The notes under the pieces: generated by a model
Databases searched by the model: none
Told to the model about the DNA's origin: nothing
What the model saw: only the letters and a program-made list of their open reading frames with translations
Shown: one piece after another, positions 31,849-40,240 of the stretch
Layout: the number at the start of each line of letters is the position of its first letter
How positions within the stretch are numbered: the first letter of the stretch is position 1
Program-made: the position numbers and the translations under genes
Assembly: GCA_945862165.1 (NCBI GenBank)
Contig: CAMAXI010000015.1
Location: 1 to 50,046, forward strand
Origin: Chryseobacterium gleum
GTDB lineage: Bacteria > Bacteroidota > Bacteroidia > Flavobacteriales_D > Crocinitomicaceae
Length of the DNA stretch: 50,046 nucleotides
Reading direction: 5' to 3'

Positions 31849-34215
31849 TTATTTTGAAAAAAGTGTTTGGGGGATAACTTTTTCAGGAGTTTTAACTTCT
31901 TCTTTAACCCACCTTTTATCTCGTGGGTTATATTTGAAGTTTTTAAATATTGAATGAGGTAAAAAAGCATTGATTTTGTTTTTAGCATTGTTTTTATGGA
32001 AAAGGTTATCGTAATAATGACCATTTAATTTATATGCCATTAAAAAATCAGATACATTGAAACTTGTCTTATTATCATTAAAAATTATTTGACCTAATAC
32101 CTTTTGCATTTCAGTTGCGTCAAGGTCATTGTTAAAAGATGCATTATAGTTATCAATACTTTTGTCATAATGAATCTGAATCAATCCTTCATTTAAATAA
32201 ATGCGTACACATTTATAAATGAAAGAGTAAAATTTATTCCATTCATCAATTTTCCAATCTTCAAAGAAGGTTTCACCAAATTCTGCTTTGGGTTTATGGT
32301 TTATGTTGAAGTAAGGTTCAAATTGATATTCGACGAATCTCCTAATTGTCGACTCATTATTTGGATTGAAACGTACAGCCCAATTAGAAGTGATAATAAA
32401 TTTCGGGCTATTTTTAAAATCAATTTTTACTGCGTTTACCCCCTTTTTTTGACAAGATATTTCACCTGTAATATTTGTGTAAATAGAATCATAGTTAAAT
32501 GTTGCAGGTACATCGTCTAAACAATATAGGGAATGACTTTCATTTAAATCAGAATAATTAAAGGTGTATTTTGGGTCAAATTCAACACCTGATTTTGTTA
32601 GTGCTACTAATACTTCTTTTAAAGCATCGAGTATTATCGACTTTCCTCTTCCTCCATTTCTATTTTCATCATTCGCGCCTTTGTCGGTCAAAATAATTGC
32701 CACCGAATTAGAGAAACTCTTGTAATTATGACATAAATAACCAATCATAGATGAAAATGCTCTGAAATTAAATTCTTCACTATTAAAATCCTTTTTTCCT
32801 GTTGATACTCTATGAATAAACTGCTCGAAATTCCCAATTTCATCTGTATAAGTAAAAACCCTATTTTGAATTTTATGTTTAGCAAAAAATCCATTTAATT
32901 CATTATAATTTTGATTTGTAAACTCATAATTTTTAGAAATAGATATAAATCCATTTTTGAAAGGGAGTCCGAAAGTTGTTGGGGTATCTTTGTAATACCT
33001 TAAAGAATATGACCTTAATAAAAGATAAGATTGATTAATTACAGTATGGTTTTCTTTCGCTATTTTATTTCTGACTTGAGTTTTTTCTAGTTCATTGATG
33101 TTATCTTCCAAAAAATTAACCATCTCAGTACTATGATTAAATAAATCAACCACATTATTATCATTTTTTAGTAATTGCATCTTGTCATCGTCATTAGAAA
33201 CTTTTATAAATTTTTCCTGAATTAGAAAGTCAGCATACATTGATGGAGAAGTTATTACGTTGTTATTGGAGTCTATTTTATAAAATAGTTTTTTACTACC
33301 AAGTTTTTCTTTTAAAACTACTTCTTTCTCAATAAATTCAACTTTATCAAAAGTTAACTTCTTAGGTTTTTCAGATTGTAATATGATAACAGCATCGTGA
33401 AGTCTTACGTATTTTTCGATGTTATTCTCAAAAACAAATTGATTGATATATATACCTTCATACTTTACCAAATCCCGAAACATTTTTCCTTTTTCATTAT
33501 ATCTCTCATCTGTTACAACCTCGTTCATTTTAGTACCATATATTAAGGACAAAACATTACGTGCATTTTCTAAGGAAATAGAGTTTTCTTTACAGGCATT
33601 TAAGTGAATTGAGTACAACTTTTTGTCAACTAATTCATAAGCCGTTTGTCGTGTATTAGTTTCTAATTCAATATCTATGAACGTTGGGAAAGCCCTTTTA
33701 ATGTCGTATTCTACAATGTTAAAAGGGATTAAAGGTCTTAATACACTTGGAATATTAGTTAATGGATTATACTCTCGATTATCTTTTTTTATAATACTAA
33801 AAAGTTCATCATCAGATTTATCATACGTAGAATTGAGTTTCAAAGACATAAAAAATAAATAATTTACATATTTATTAATACTAAAACTATTTGTGTTTGA
33901 CTCATCAAGTTTTCGGTAATATTTAGATAAATTTTCTAAATCATACGAAAAATATTTATCATTTAGTTTCTTTTTCGTTCTAAAATATGCGTCTGTATAT
34001 TTAAAGTAATCATTCTGAATAAATGGATAATTAATCAAATAGTCTATTGCTTTAATTATTGAATTAGAACGTTTTGTAAACAAGTGTGCTAAACTCAGAA
34101 TATCTTCAAATTTTACTATTGTTTTTTTGCTATTTGAGATTATTTTAAATTCTTTAATAATCTCATTATATAAGATTTTATAAGTATCTGAATTGCTGAA
34201 GTAATATGTTTTCAT
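31849..34215 (-). CDS. Replication protein: polymerase-palm-like N-terminal region plus SF3 helicase
   Basis: The 788-aa protein's C-terminal half is a superfamily 3 helicase: Walker A 'NGGRGKSIILDAL' (520-532), Walker B 'LYCLDDVPATF' (563-573), motif C 'SPKFIITSNWAVR' (603-615) and R625/R626 as likely arginine finger. The N-terminal part has three motifs in palm order: 'VEYDIKRAFPTFID' (168-181, Asp171), 'NARNVLSLIYGTKMNEVV' (217-234) and 'YVRLHDAVIILQ' (269-280, Asp274). These look like motifs A, B and C of a polymerase. The motif C form LHD is like family A or single-subunit polymerases; DIK..F is like reverse transcriptases. It probably copies the element. The start overlaps the preceding HTH gene (ATGA). 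Confidence 0.7.
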   Translation of the reverse strand: MKTYYFSNSDTYKILYNEIIKEFKIISNSKKTIVKFEDILSLAHLFTKRSNSIIKAIDYLINYPFIQNDYFKYTDAYFRTKKKLNDKYFSYDLENLSKYYRKLDESNTNSFSINKYVNYLFFMSLKLNSTYDKSDDELFSIIKKDNREYNPLTNIPSVLRPLIPFNIVEYDIKRAFPTFIDIELETNTRQTAYELVDKKLYSIHLNACKENSISLENARNVLSLIYGTKMNEVVTDERYNEKGKMFRDLVKYEGIYINQFVFENNIEKYVRLHDAVIILQSEKPKKLTFDKVEFIEKEVVLKEKLGSKKLFYKIDSNNNVITSPSMYADFLIQEKFIKVSNDDDKMQLLKNDNNVVDLFNHSTEMVNFLEDNINELEKTQVRNKIAKENHTVINQSYLLLRSYSLRYYKDTPTTFGLPFKNGFISISKNYEFTNQNYNELNGFFAKHKIQNRVFTYTDEIGNFEQFIHRVSTGKKDFNSEEFNFRAFSSMIGYLCHNYKSFSNSVAIILTDKGANDENRNGGRGKSIILDALKEVLVALTKSGVEFDPKYTFNYSDLNESHSLYCLDDVPATFNYDSIYTNITGEISCQKKGVNAVKIDFKNSPKFIITSNWAVRFNPNNESTIRRFVEYQFEPYFNINHKPKAEFGETFFEDWKIDEWNKFYSFIYKCVRIYLNEGLIQIHYDKSIDNYNASFNNDLDATEMQKVLGQIIFNDNKTSFNVSDFLMAYKLNGHYYDNLFHKNNAKNKINAFLPHSIFKNFKYNPRDKRWVKEEVKTPEKVIPQTLFSK

Positions 34216-34460
34216 TCTTTATTTTTTATATGTTTATTTAAAAATTCAGTAATCGACTCAACGAGAAAAAATGTTCTTCTTCCAAATTTTGCAGTTGTCA
34301 GAAACTTTTCAATTTTTCTTAGCTGATTATCTTCATATTGAAAGAAGGCTTTCACTTTTTCTTTTGTAATCCAACCTCCAATGTTATTTTCGAGAAATGT
34401 ATGCTGTTTTAAAAGTGATTTAATTTCAGCAAGATGTTCATTTGTTGTCTTGTTATACAT
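34212..34460 (-). CDS. Small winged/HTH DNA-binding protein
   Basis: The 82-aa protein reads '...IGGWITKEKVKAFFQYEDNQLRKIEKFLTTAKFGRRTFFLVESITEFLNKHI', which has the layout of MerR-like excisionase HTH modules: helix-turn-helix, wing with GRRTFF, final helix. It lies between the first tyrosine recombinase and the replication gene, 11 bp after the former and overlapping the latter by 4 bp. Likely role: excision directionality factor or rep regulator. Confidence 0.65.
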   Translation of the reverse strand: MYNKTTNEHLAEIKSLLKQHTFLENNIGGWITKEKVKAFFQYEDNQLRKIEKFLTTAKFGRRTFFLVESITEFLNKHIKNKE

Positions 34461-34471
34461 ATTAATTCACA

Positions 34472-35710
34472 TTAAAAAATCCCACATTTAAAATCCTCCA
34501 TTAAATCTTCATCGTGAGCATTTACATACTCATAAAACTGTTTGATATTAGTGTGCCCTGTGACACGCATTATGGACTTCAAATTTATTTTTTTTCGTAG
34601 AGCGAGATTGCAAAAACTGCGTCTGCCTAAATGACTACAGGCAAGTTCCCATCTTGATTTTTCGTGATATATAATGTCGCTTCCGTGGATTGTTTGCCAA
34701 CGATGGGTTATGTCTAAAAGGATGCCTTTGCATATTTCTTTGAGTTGTCTATTAAAATGTTGATTAGAGCAAATTTTAATGCCATTCGGATATTTGTTTA
34801 ACATTTTTTCAATTAGATTTTTAAGTTCATCATATAAAGGTATATTCACTTTCATTTTAGTTTTTTGCTGAATAAATGTAAGTGTGTCATCTATTAAATT
34901 ATTTCGATTGATAACAGAATTTACGTCTCCAAATCTTTGCCCTGTAAATATCTCACACAGGAATAAATCCTTAATGATTTCTTTTTCAGGTGATTCAGAT
35001 AAATCTAATTCCATTAAATGTTGAACTTCTTCTGAAGTAAGTCTTATTTTGAAAGCCTCAATAGTTTTTAACGGTTTTAAATTCAGTTTACTACATTCAC
35101 TTTCAATTAATTTATTTTCAATTATATAATTGAAAAACTGTTTCAAATTTTTCATCTTTTTATTAATAGTTGAGTTATTTAGATTTAATTCATCTGAGTA
35201 ATATAAACTTCTAATATCGTTTAAGAACTTATCTATATTTTGTAAATCCATCTTATAAAAACTCTTTTCAAAAGATTGAATATTTTTCTTTATTATCTGA
35301 AAATGTTTTTGTCTGCCGTCTGACCAATGTATTTGATTTTCGGAGCAAAATTTATCAAATAATGTCTCCCAATGTATTTCTTCCTCTATTGGTTTTTCAG
35401 GCTTTTTGTTTTTTGACCAAAATGTTCTTACAATATCGTTCAGTGAGTAAGTAAAAGGATATTCTTCATACTCTCCTTCGATTTTTAATAGTAAAGCCTC
35501 AACATCGTTGAGTGCTTTACTATACAGACTGTAATAAGGGCTCTTTTTCTTCACCAAGTTTAAGTTCTTTTTTAAGAACCTATAATTACATTCACTTGTT
35601 AAAAATTCGATGTCAAGTGCAAATCTTTTTCTCTGACTGCCTTTGCATATCGATACACAGACTTTACTTGTTTTTGCAGATGGGGTGCGTAAATAGAATG
35701 AAATTCTCAT
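34472..35710 (-). CDS. Tyrosine recombinase A of element 1
   Basis: The 412-aa phage-integrase-family protein has an N-terminal arm-binding region (1-95), a SAM-like core-binding domain (about 110-205) and a catalytic domain with R259 ('FTGQRFGDV'), K in 'QQKTKMKVNIPL', H360-x-x-R363 ('SHLGRRSFC'), H386 ('TGHTNIKQF') and Tyr 393 or 395 ('FYEYV'). It begins MRISFYLRTPSAKTSK, parallel to the second recombinase (MLNVSFYLLTPTAKSK), so the two are paralogues. It overlaps the upstream HTH gene stop by 1 bp. Confidence 0.93.
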   Translation of the reverse strand: MRISFYLRTPSAKTSKVCVSICKGSQRKRFALDIEFLTSECNYRFLKKNLNLVKKKSPYYSLYSKALNDVEALLLKIEGEYEEYPFTYSLNDIVRTFWSKNKKPEKPIEEEIHWETLFDKFCSENQIHWSDGRQKHFQIIKKNIQSFEKSFYKMDLQNIDKFLNDIRSLYYSDELNLNNSTINKKMKNLKQFFNYIIENKLIESECSKLNLKPLKTIEAFKIRLTSEEVQHLMELDLSESPEKEIIKDLFLCEIFTGQRFGDVNSVINRNNLIDDTLTFIQQKTKMKVNIPLYDELKNLIEKMLNKYPNGIKICSNQHFNRQLKEICKGILLDITHRWQTIHGSDIIYHEKSRWELACSHLGRRSFCNLALRKKINLKSIMRVTGHTNIKQFYEYVNAHDEDLMEDFKCGIF

Positions 35711-35949
35711 TATAATGAAATTTTAATGAAACACCCTATTAACTCACTTCTCTTTAAAAATGAAGTTCCTGCAAAACGATATTTTGCAACAAGCCCATCT
35801 TTAATTAAATTGTAGATTTTTGTACGAGATGCGATACGTTGTTTTATCACATCACTAATCTTGATAAATTCATCCAAATGTAGGATTGAATTTTGTGGAG
35901 TTCTTGACTCAACACTTTCTTTTTTCAAATCATTTTTTAACATAAACAT
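35710..35949 (-). CDS. Excisionase-like HTH protein, 79 aa
   Basis: The core 'FIKISDVIKQRIASRTKIYNLIKDGLVAKYRFAGTSFLKRSELIGCF' has the helix-turn-helix plus wing arrangement of Bacteroidota excisionase/HTH_17 proteins (RTKIYNLIKDG, then a sheet, then a final helix). Its stop overlaps the start of recombinase A by 1 bp, so the two are translated together. It is a candidate directionality factor for that enzyme. Confidence 0.7.
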   Translation of the reverse strand: MFMLKNDLKKESVESRTPQNSILHLDEFIKISDVIKQRIASRTKIYNLIKDGLVAKYRFAGTSFLKRSELIGCFIKISL

Positions 35950-36067
35950 TTATTTTACAATGTCTTAATCCGTTCAAGACAATGCAAAAATATGTTTAAC
36001 TGTTTTCAATAATTTGATTTTAAATTGCGAAAAAAAATAGTTTTTTTGCAACTTAAAAACATAACTT

Positions 36068-37213
36068 TTATTTTAATTTTTGTAAGAACTCACCTTTTTT
36101 TATAAAACATTCTAAAAGACTCAAGTAATTTAACGACCTGTCGTAATCTATGCCTTTTTCGTTAATAGTTAAAATATTAGATTCTATTTTGTCAATTTTA
36201 TCAGAATGAAAGTTTTGATGTTCTATTTTTAAACCAAATGTATTTTTAATGATATTTTGTTTATCTACAGTAGAAATCTCAGACCATTTTTTTGAAAGCC
36301 AATTTTTCATAGAACATAGCACTAAAATTGAAATAACTTTTTGAATGTGTCGATTTCTACTTTCTAAAGCAATCCATTTAAAATTTGCAAATGTTTTTTC
36401 TTCAATTTGAATCTGTTTATTTTTTCCATTTAAATCTTTATCACTCTTTAAATGGTTAATTAATAATTTATATTCATTTGGATTTGACTCCATTAATGCA
36501 AATAAATGAGTATTGTTTGTTTTAATATTATTTATAATATTTAAAAAATTCGCATTTTCCTTTTCTTTTTTACTTAAACTGTTAACACCATTAATTAATC
36601 TTTTATATAGAATTTCAAATTGAATATTTAGAGTGTGGTGAATCTGATATAAAGTATCTAAATATAGTCTATCTAATATATTGTATTTAGTTACAATATT
36701 TAAGATCTCTTTCATATATTCTTCCGAAAGTATATTTACACTGTTTCGTGCTTTAGATACATTGTGATGAACTCTATCAATAATGATTTCATTAGGTGTT
36801 ATTAAAGTGAATTTAAATAATGTAAGTAATTCTTCTTCATTTAATTCTATTTGTGGGATATTGAAATCTACTTCCTTTTCAATATGAATTATGCTAATAG
36901 CAATTTTGCTTAATAATTCAACAAATAGTCTCTCATTCATATTATTACTATCTATTTTGCCAATTTCTCTTGTAGTATCATTAATACAAGATTGTAAAAC
37001 AGTAATGTATTTTTCTGTATATGAAATATGCTTAAAATATATGAGAATTTTAGTTAAATCAGTTGATAAAAAAACTTTTTCTTTATAGGCTTCATTAAAA
37101 CTTTTTCTATATTTTTCTTCAAATTTTCCATTATTTTGAATGTCACTTAATAATTTTTCTTTGCTCGAAGCAAAACCATTAATATTATCTAAAATTTTAG
37201 TTAATTCTTCCAT
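36068..37213 (-). CDS. Unknown helical protein, 381 aa, in the recombinase operon
   Basis: I do not recognise this protein. It is predicted to be nearly all helical, Lys/Asn/Ile-rich, without signal peptide or membrane segment. Landmarks are 'DRVHHNVSKARNSVNILSEEY' (150-170), 'LYQIHHTLNIQFEILYKRLI' and 'FANFKWIALESRNRHIQKVISILVL'. It begins 1 bp after the stop of recombinase B, which argues for a joint function. A structural search is needed to say whether it is a defence, regulatory or recombination accessory factor. Confidence 0.6.
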   Translation of the reverse strand: MEELTKILDNINGFASSKEKLLSDIQNNGKFEEKYRKSFNEAYKEKVFLSTDLTKILIYFKHISYTEKYITVLQSCINDTTREIGKIDSNNMNERLFVELLSKIAISIIHIEKEVDFNIPQIELNEEELLTLFKFTLITPNEIIIDRVHHNVSKARNSVNILSEEYMKEILNIVTKYNILDRLYLDTLYQIHHTLNIQFEILYKRLINGVNSLSKKEKENANFLNIINNIKTNNTHLFALMESNPNEYKLLINHLKSDKDLNGKNKQIQIEEKTFANFKWIALESRNRHIQKVISILVLCSMKNWLSKKWSEISTVDKQNIIKNTFGLKIEHQNFHSDKIDKIESNILTINEKGIDYDRSLNYLSLLECFIKKGEFLQKLK

Positions 37214-37214
37214 A

Positions 37215-38459
37215 TCAATTTGCTAAAAAATCTTTAAAGTTATCATATATCTCATCTGACTCAATTTTTATGTAATCAGTGAATTGCTTGTGATTTTTAT
37301 GCCCCGAAATCTTCATTACATAATAATCATCATAACCCTGTTTTTTACATTGGGTGCAAAAAGTAATCCTTCCTGAATGGCTCGACACTAAGTTATATCT
37401 AAATTCGGAATGTTGGGTTTGAACCTTACCTGATAACGTTATCCAATTATGTATTTGATCCATACCGATTGATTTACATATCAACTTGATATATTCATTA
37501 AATTTTTGGTCTGAAATCATCGTGAAACCATTCGGGTATTTGTCAAATACTGTAAAAAGATAATCTTTCAGTTTTTCGTGAAGAGGAACTGAAATCCTAA
37601 TTTTAGTTTTTTGTTGATTAAATTGGATATAGTTTCCGTTAATATTCTCCTTATTCAAAATCTTATTCATATCGCTATATCGCTGACCTGTAAGTATTTC
37701 GAGGTAAAAAAGGTCACGAACTTGATCGAATGTTTCGTTATCAGATAAGTCCAATTTTACAAGCCTTTCTATTTCCTCAACTGTTAGTGCAATTTTGAAT
37801 GGTTGAACCTCCTCTAATTTTTTAAGTTCGTCAAAACGTATGGATTCAGAACTTATAATCTTGTTTTTAATTAAGTATTTTAAAAAACTATTCAATTTCT
37901 TCATCATTCCATTGATAGTAGCATTACCTAATTTTTTCTTTTTAATTAGATAGTTATTTCTAAAATCAAACCAAAACTCTTCGTTAATATTTTGAAGAAA
38001 CAATTTACCAAAGTCTTTTTCGTATTGGATAAGGTTGTTTTTTAAAACCATATAATGTTTGCGAGTTCCTTCAGTCCAATTTACTTGTTCGTTTGAGACG
38101 AAGTTGTCAAATTGAATATCCCAAGGCTTTGCAACAACAATTTTTCCAAAAGTATTTTCATAATACCTCTCTCTAACAATATCTAATGGAATTTTCTCAT
38201 TTGTAGTTTTTAACTCCATTCCAATTTTAATTATTTTATTTCTGATTTTCACTAATAATTGAGAGTATTCAGGGTAAAACTCACTGTTTTTTTTCAGTAA
38301 ATCTTTACTACCTTTGACACCTCGTTTATTGCAGTAATCTGTCAAAAGAGAATATTTAGTCGAAAACCTAAGTCTTTCATATTTATCACTTATAGATACA
38401 TATAAATTACTTTTACTTTTTGCAGTTGGAGTCAGAAGATAAAAAGAGACATTGAGCAT
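37215..38459 (-). CDS. Tyrosine recombinase B of element 1, the att-proximal integrase
   Basis: The 414-aa protein is a paralogue of recombinase A. In this numbering the residues are R260 ('LTGQRYSDM'), K in 'QQKTKIRISVPL', H361-x-x-R364 ('SHSGRITFC'), H387 ('ISGHKNHKQF') and Tyr396 ('FTDYI'). I start it at the ATG 38457-38459, because MLNVSFYLLTP aligns with the start of recombinase A. The longer frame from 38486 uses TTG and adds nine Lys/Gln residues. It is the gene nearest an att site (about 195 bp from attR) and transcribed inward, so it is the likely integrase for tRNA-Lys. Confidence 0.93.
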   Translation of the reverse strand: MLNVSFYLLTPTAKSKSNLYVSISDKYERLRFSTKYSLLTDYCNKRGVKGSKDLLKKNSEFYPEYSQLLVKIRNKIIKIGMELKTTNEKIPLDIVRERYYENTFGKIVVAKPWDIQFDNFVSNEQVNWTEGTRKHYMVLKNNLIQYEKDFGKLFLQNINEEFWFDFRNNYLIKKKKLGNATINGMMKKLNSFLKYLIKNKIISSESIRFDELKKLEEVQPFKIALTVEEIERLVKLDLSDNETFDQVRDLFYLEILTGQRYSDMNKILNKENINGNYIQFNQQKTKIRISVPLHEKLKDYLFTVFDKYPNGFTMISDQKFNEYIKLICKSIGMDQIHNWITLSGKVQTQHSEFRYNLVSSHSGRITFCTQCKKQGYDDYYVMKISGHKNHKQFTDYIKIESDEIYDNFKDFLAN

Positions 38460-38498
38460 TTTCTTTTGTTTTTTTTGATGATTCAAAGGTATTTAATA

Positions 38499-38517
38499 TT
38501 GACAAAAACATTGACAA
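38499..38517 (+). repeat. Right arm-type repeat of element 1
   Basis: TTGACAAAAACATTGACAA, 18 of 19 identical to 26490-26508 and in the same orientation. It sits 40 bp upstream of the integrase start. Confidence 0.75.
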
Positions 38518-38654
38518 TAACTTGAGATAGTTACGAACATTTTAAAACACAATAGAATAAACAAGGAAAGTAAAAACATTTTAAAATACTTTAAAACAGT
38601 TAGTTATATGTTTTAAATCGTTCTAAAGTGTCCTTTTTTGCTTCTCACTTTAAG

Positions 38655-38670
38655 ATCCCAGCGGGATCAC
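38655..38670 (+). other. attR of integrated element 1
   Basis: ATCCCAGCGGGATCAC, an exact copy of the tRNA-Lys 3' end. Confidence 0.88.
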
Positions 38671-38672
38671 TG

Positions 38673-38698
38673 AAAGCCACTCAATCGAGTGGCTTTTT
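38673..38698 (+). terminator. Original chromosomal terminator of tRNA-Lys, displaced by element 1
   Basis: AAAGCCACTC / GAGTGGCTTT with an AATC loop and a T run. It starts 2-3 bp after attR, where a tRNA-Lys terminator would have stood before integration. Confidence 0.8.
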
Positions 38699-38794
38699 TC
38701 ATTAAAACCCACTAAATTTAAGGAAAATCAAGGATTTTGATAAAAACATCAAATTACGCTAAAACAAAATAATTCAAAAAATTACAAGTTTAAA

Positions 38795-38909
38795 GCGAAC
38801 ATTTGAGCGAACAAAAAAAATGCTTTAATTTGTTCGCTATTATTCTTGAAACATTTTAAAATAAAGGTGTAGCGAGTATTTTTAATTGTTTTAGATTTTG
38901 TTTGTTCGC
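38795..38909. promoter_or_regulatory. Cluster of GCGAACA / TGTTCGC motifs upstream of the second-element integrase
   Basis: Four 7-bp motifs: GCGAACA at 38795-38801 and 38807-38813, and the inverted TGTTCGC at 38831-38837 and 38903-38909. The inner pair extends to a 10-bp perfect inverted repeat (AGCGAACAAA 38806-38815, TTTGTTCGCT 38829-38838). They lie between the displaced terminator and the integrase start, a natural place for recombinase or repressor sites. Confidence 0.6.
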
Positions 38910-38958
38910 CACAAAAAAAGTATCTGTTTTCGATATTATTAATCTAATAATTTTGAAA

Positions 38959-40221
38959 ATGAAAACAACAGTAAAATTATGTGTTAATTCAATGTTGAAT
39001 AAACAACGAGTTAAAAATGGGAAGTATCAACTTTTTGTTCGAATTACCTTAGATGGAAAACGTTCAGAAATTTCGACTAGACATTATGTGAGTATTAAAG
39101 AATGGGATGATAAACTATTTAAAGTAAAAGATAGTGCTCAAAATTCTCATTTAATTAATATTCAACTTGAAGAAATGAAAAGTAAAATCACAAAGATATA
39201 TGTGAAATTACAAGCGCTAGAAGAAGAAATCACTATTCAAAAATTAAGGAGTTTATACATAGGTAAACCAATCGAAGAATCTCCAAAACCAAAAAACAAA
39301 ACAATCTGTGAAGCGTTCGATTATCACAACCTAAAAATGGAAGAAACATTGAAAGTTGGGAAAGTATGCAACAAAACCTGGGAACGATACAAGATTACCA
39401 AAAACAAAGTCGTTGCCTTTATGGAGAAACAATACAATGTTTCCGATATAGAGTTGCCTGCAATCCGATTAAGATTTGTTACCGAGTTCGAACATTATTT
39501 ATTGACCAAAGACAAACTCCAATCCAACACAGCGCACAAATACATCAAGAATTTGAAAAAGATCATGAATATGTCTGTTGGGTTAGATTGGATTCCTTCC
39601 AATCCGTTCAATCAATTCAAATGTTCTTATCAAAGTCCAGATAGAGAAATTTTGAACCGAGAAGAATTAGCGGTCTTACAATTCAAAAAATTAAGTATTT
39701 CTCGTTTAGAAGAAGTTCGAGACGTATTCATTTTTTGTTGTTATACAGGTTTTGCATTTACAGACATTTTCCAATTTGAGCAAAATGCAGTTACCATTGG
39801 TTTAGATGGCGAATATTGGTTGAGTACAAACCGACAAAAGACCGGCACGAAGGAAAGCGTACCGCTACTTCCTGTTGCCTTAGAAATCATTGAAAAATAT
39901 AAAAACCATCCGTATTGTGTTTCTGAAAATAAATTGCTTCCTGTAAATTCCAATCAGCGATACAATAGTTACCTCAAAGAGTTGGCAGATATTTGTAATA
40001 TCAACAAACACCTAACTTCTCACATTGCTAGACATACATTTGCTACAACCGTAACTTTAGCGAATGGCGTTCCAATTGAAACCGTAAGTTCAATGCTTGG
40101 TCATACCAGTATTCGTACTACTCAGATTTATGCAAAAGTAGTTGAGGAAAAAGTAAGTTCCGATATGAAGATACTTCGTCAAAAACTTTCCGTTGTGTTT
40201 CCAAATCAAAAAGCGATCTAA
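38959..40221 (+). CDS. Integrase of element 2 (Bacteroidota conjugative-transposon type)
   Basis: The 420-aa tyrosine recombinase has an arm-binding domain 'LFVRITLDGKRSEISTRHYVSIKEWD', a core-binding domain (about 115-215) and a catalytic domain with K in 'NRQKTGTKESVPLLP', H355-x-x-R358 ('SHIARHTFATT'), H382 ('MLGHTSIRTTQIY') and Tyr391. The canonical first arginine is absent: 'YTGFAFTDI' stands where TGLR..D is usual, as known for IntDOT-type enzymes. I start at the ATG 38959-38961 (MKTTVKLCVNSM). The 19 residues before it are not family-like. It reads away from attR. Confidence 0.9.
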   Translation: MKTTVKLCVNSMLNKQRVKNGKYQLFVRITLDGKRSEISTRHYVSIKEWDDKLFKVKDSAQNSHLINIQLEEMKSKITKIYVKLQALEEEITIQKLRSLYIGKPIEESPKPKNKTICEAFDYHNLKMEETLKVGKVCNKTWERYKITKNKVVAFMEKQYNVSDIELPAIRLRFVTEFEHYLLTKDKLQSNTAHKYIKNLKKIMNMSVGLDWIPSNPFNQFKCSYQSPDREILNREELAVLQFKKLSISRLEEVRDVFIFCCYTGFAFTDIFQFEQNAVTIGLDGEYWLSTNRQKTGTKESVPLLPVALEIIEKYKNHPYCVSENKLLPVNSNQRYNSYLKELADICNINKHLTSHIARHTFATTVTLANGVPIETVSSMLGHTSIRTTQIYAKVVEEKVSSDMKILRQKLSVVFPNQKAI

Positions 40222-40240
40222 ATACAAACTATTTAATCAT

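Larger units (their letters stand above)
26439..38670. mobile_element. Integrated element 1 in tRNA-Lys, 12.2 kb
   Basis: It is bounded by the 16-bp att repeat. Inside are an XRE repressor, cargo genes on the plus strand (27276-29747), a repeat-rich gap, small membrane proteins and a serine recombinase, then a minus-strand block with two tyrosine recombinases, two HTH proteins and a polymerase-helicase-like protein. No capsid, terminase, relaxase or secretion genes are seen, so it is neither a complete phage nor a self-conjugative element. A replicative satellite, plasmid-like integrative element or cryptic phage satellite would fit. Its genes are visibly more AT-rich than the flanking core genes. 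Confidence 0.85.

Noticed and set aside
31849-34215. P4-type primase with a Toprim or AEP domain
   Set aside because: I see no Toprim (E...DxD) or clear AEP hhhDhD motif in residues 1-400; the palm-like DIKRAF and LHDAV motifs fit better, though this needs a structural check.
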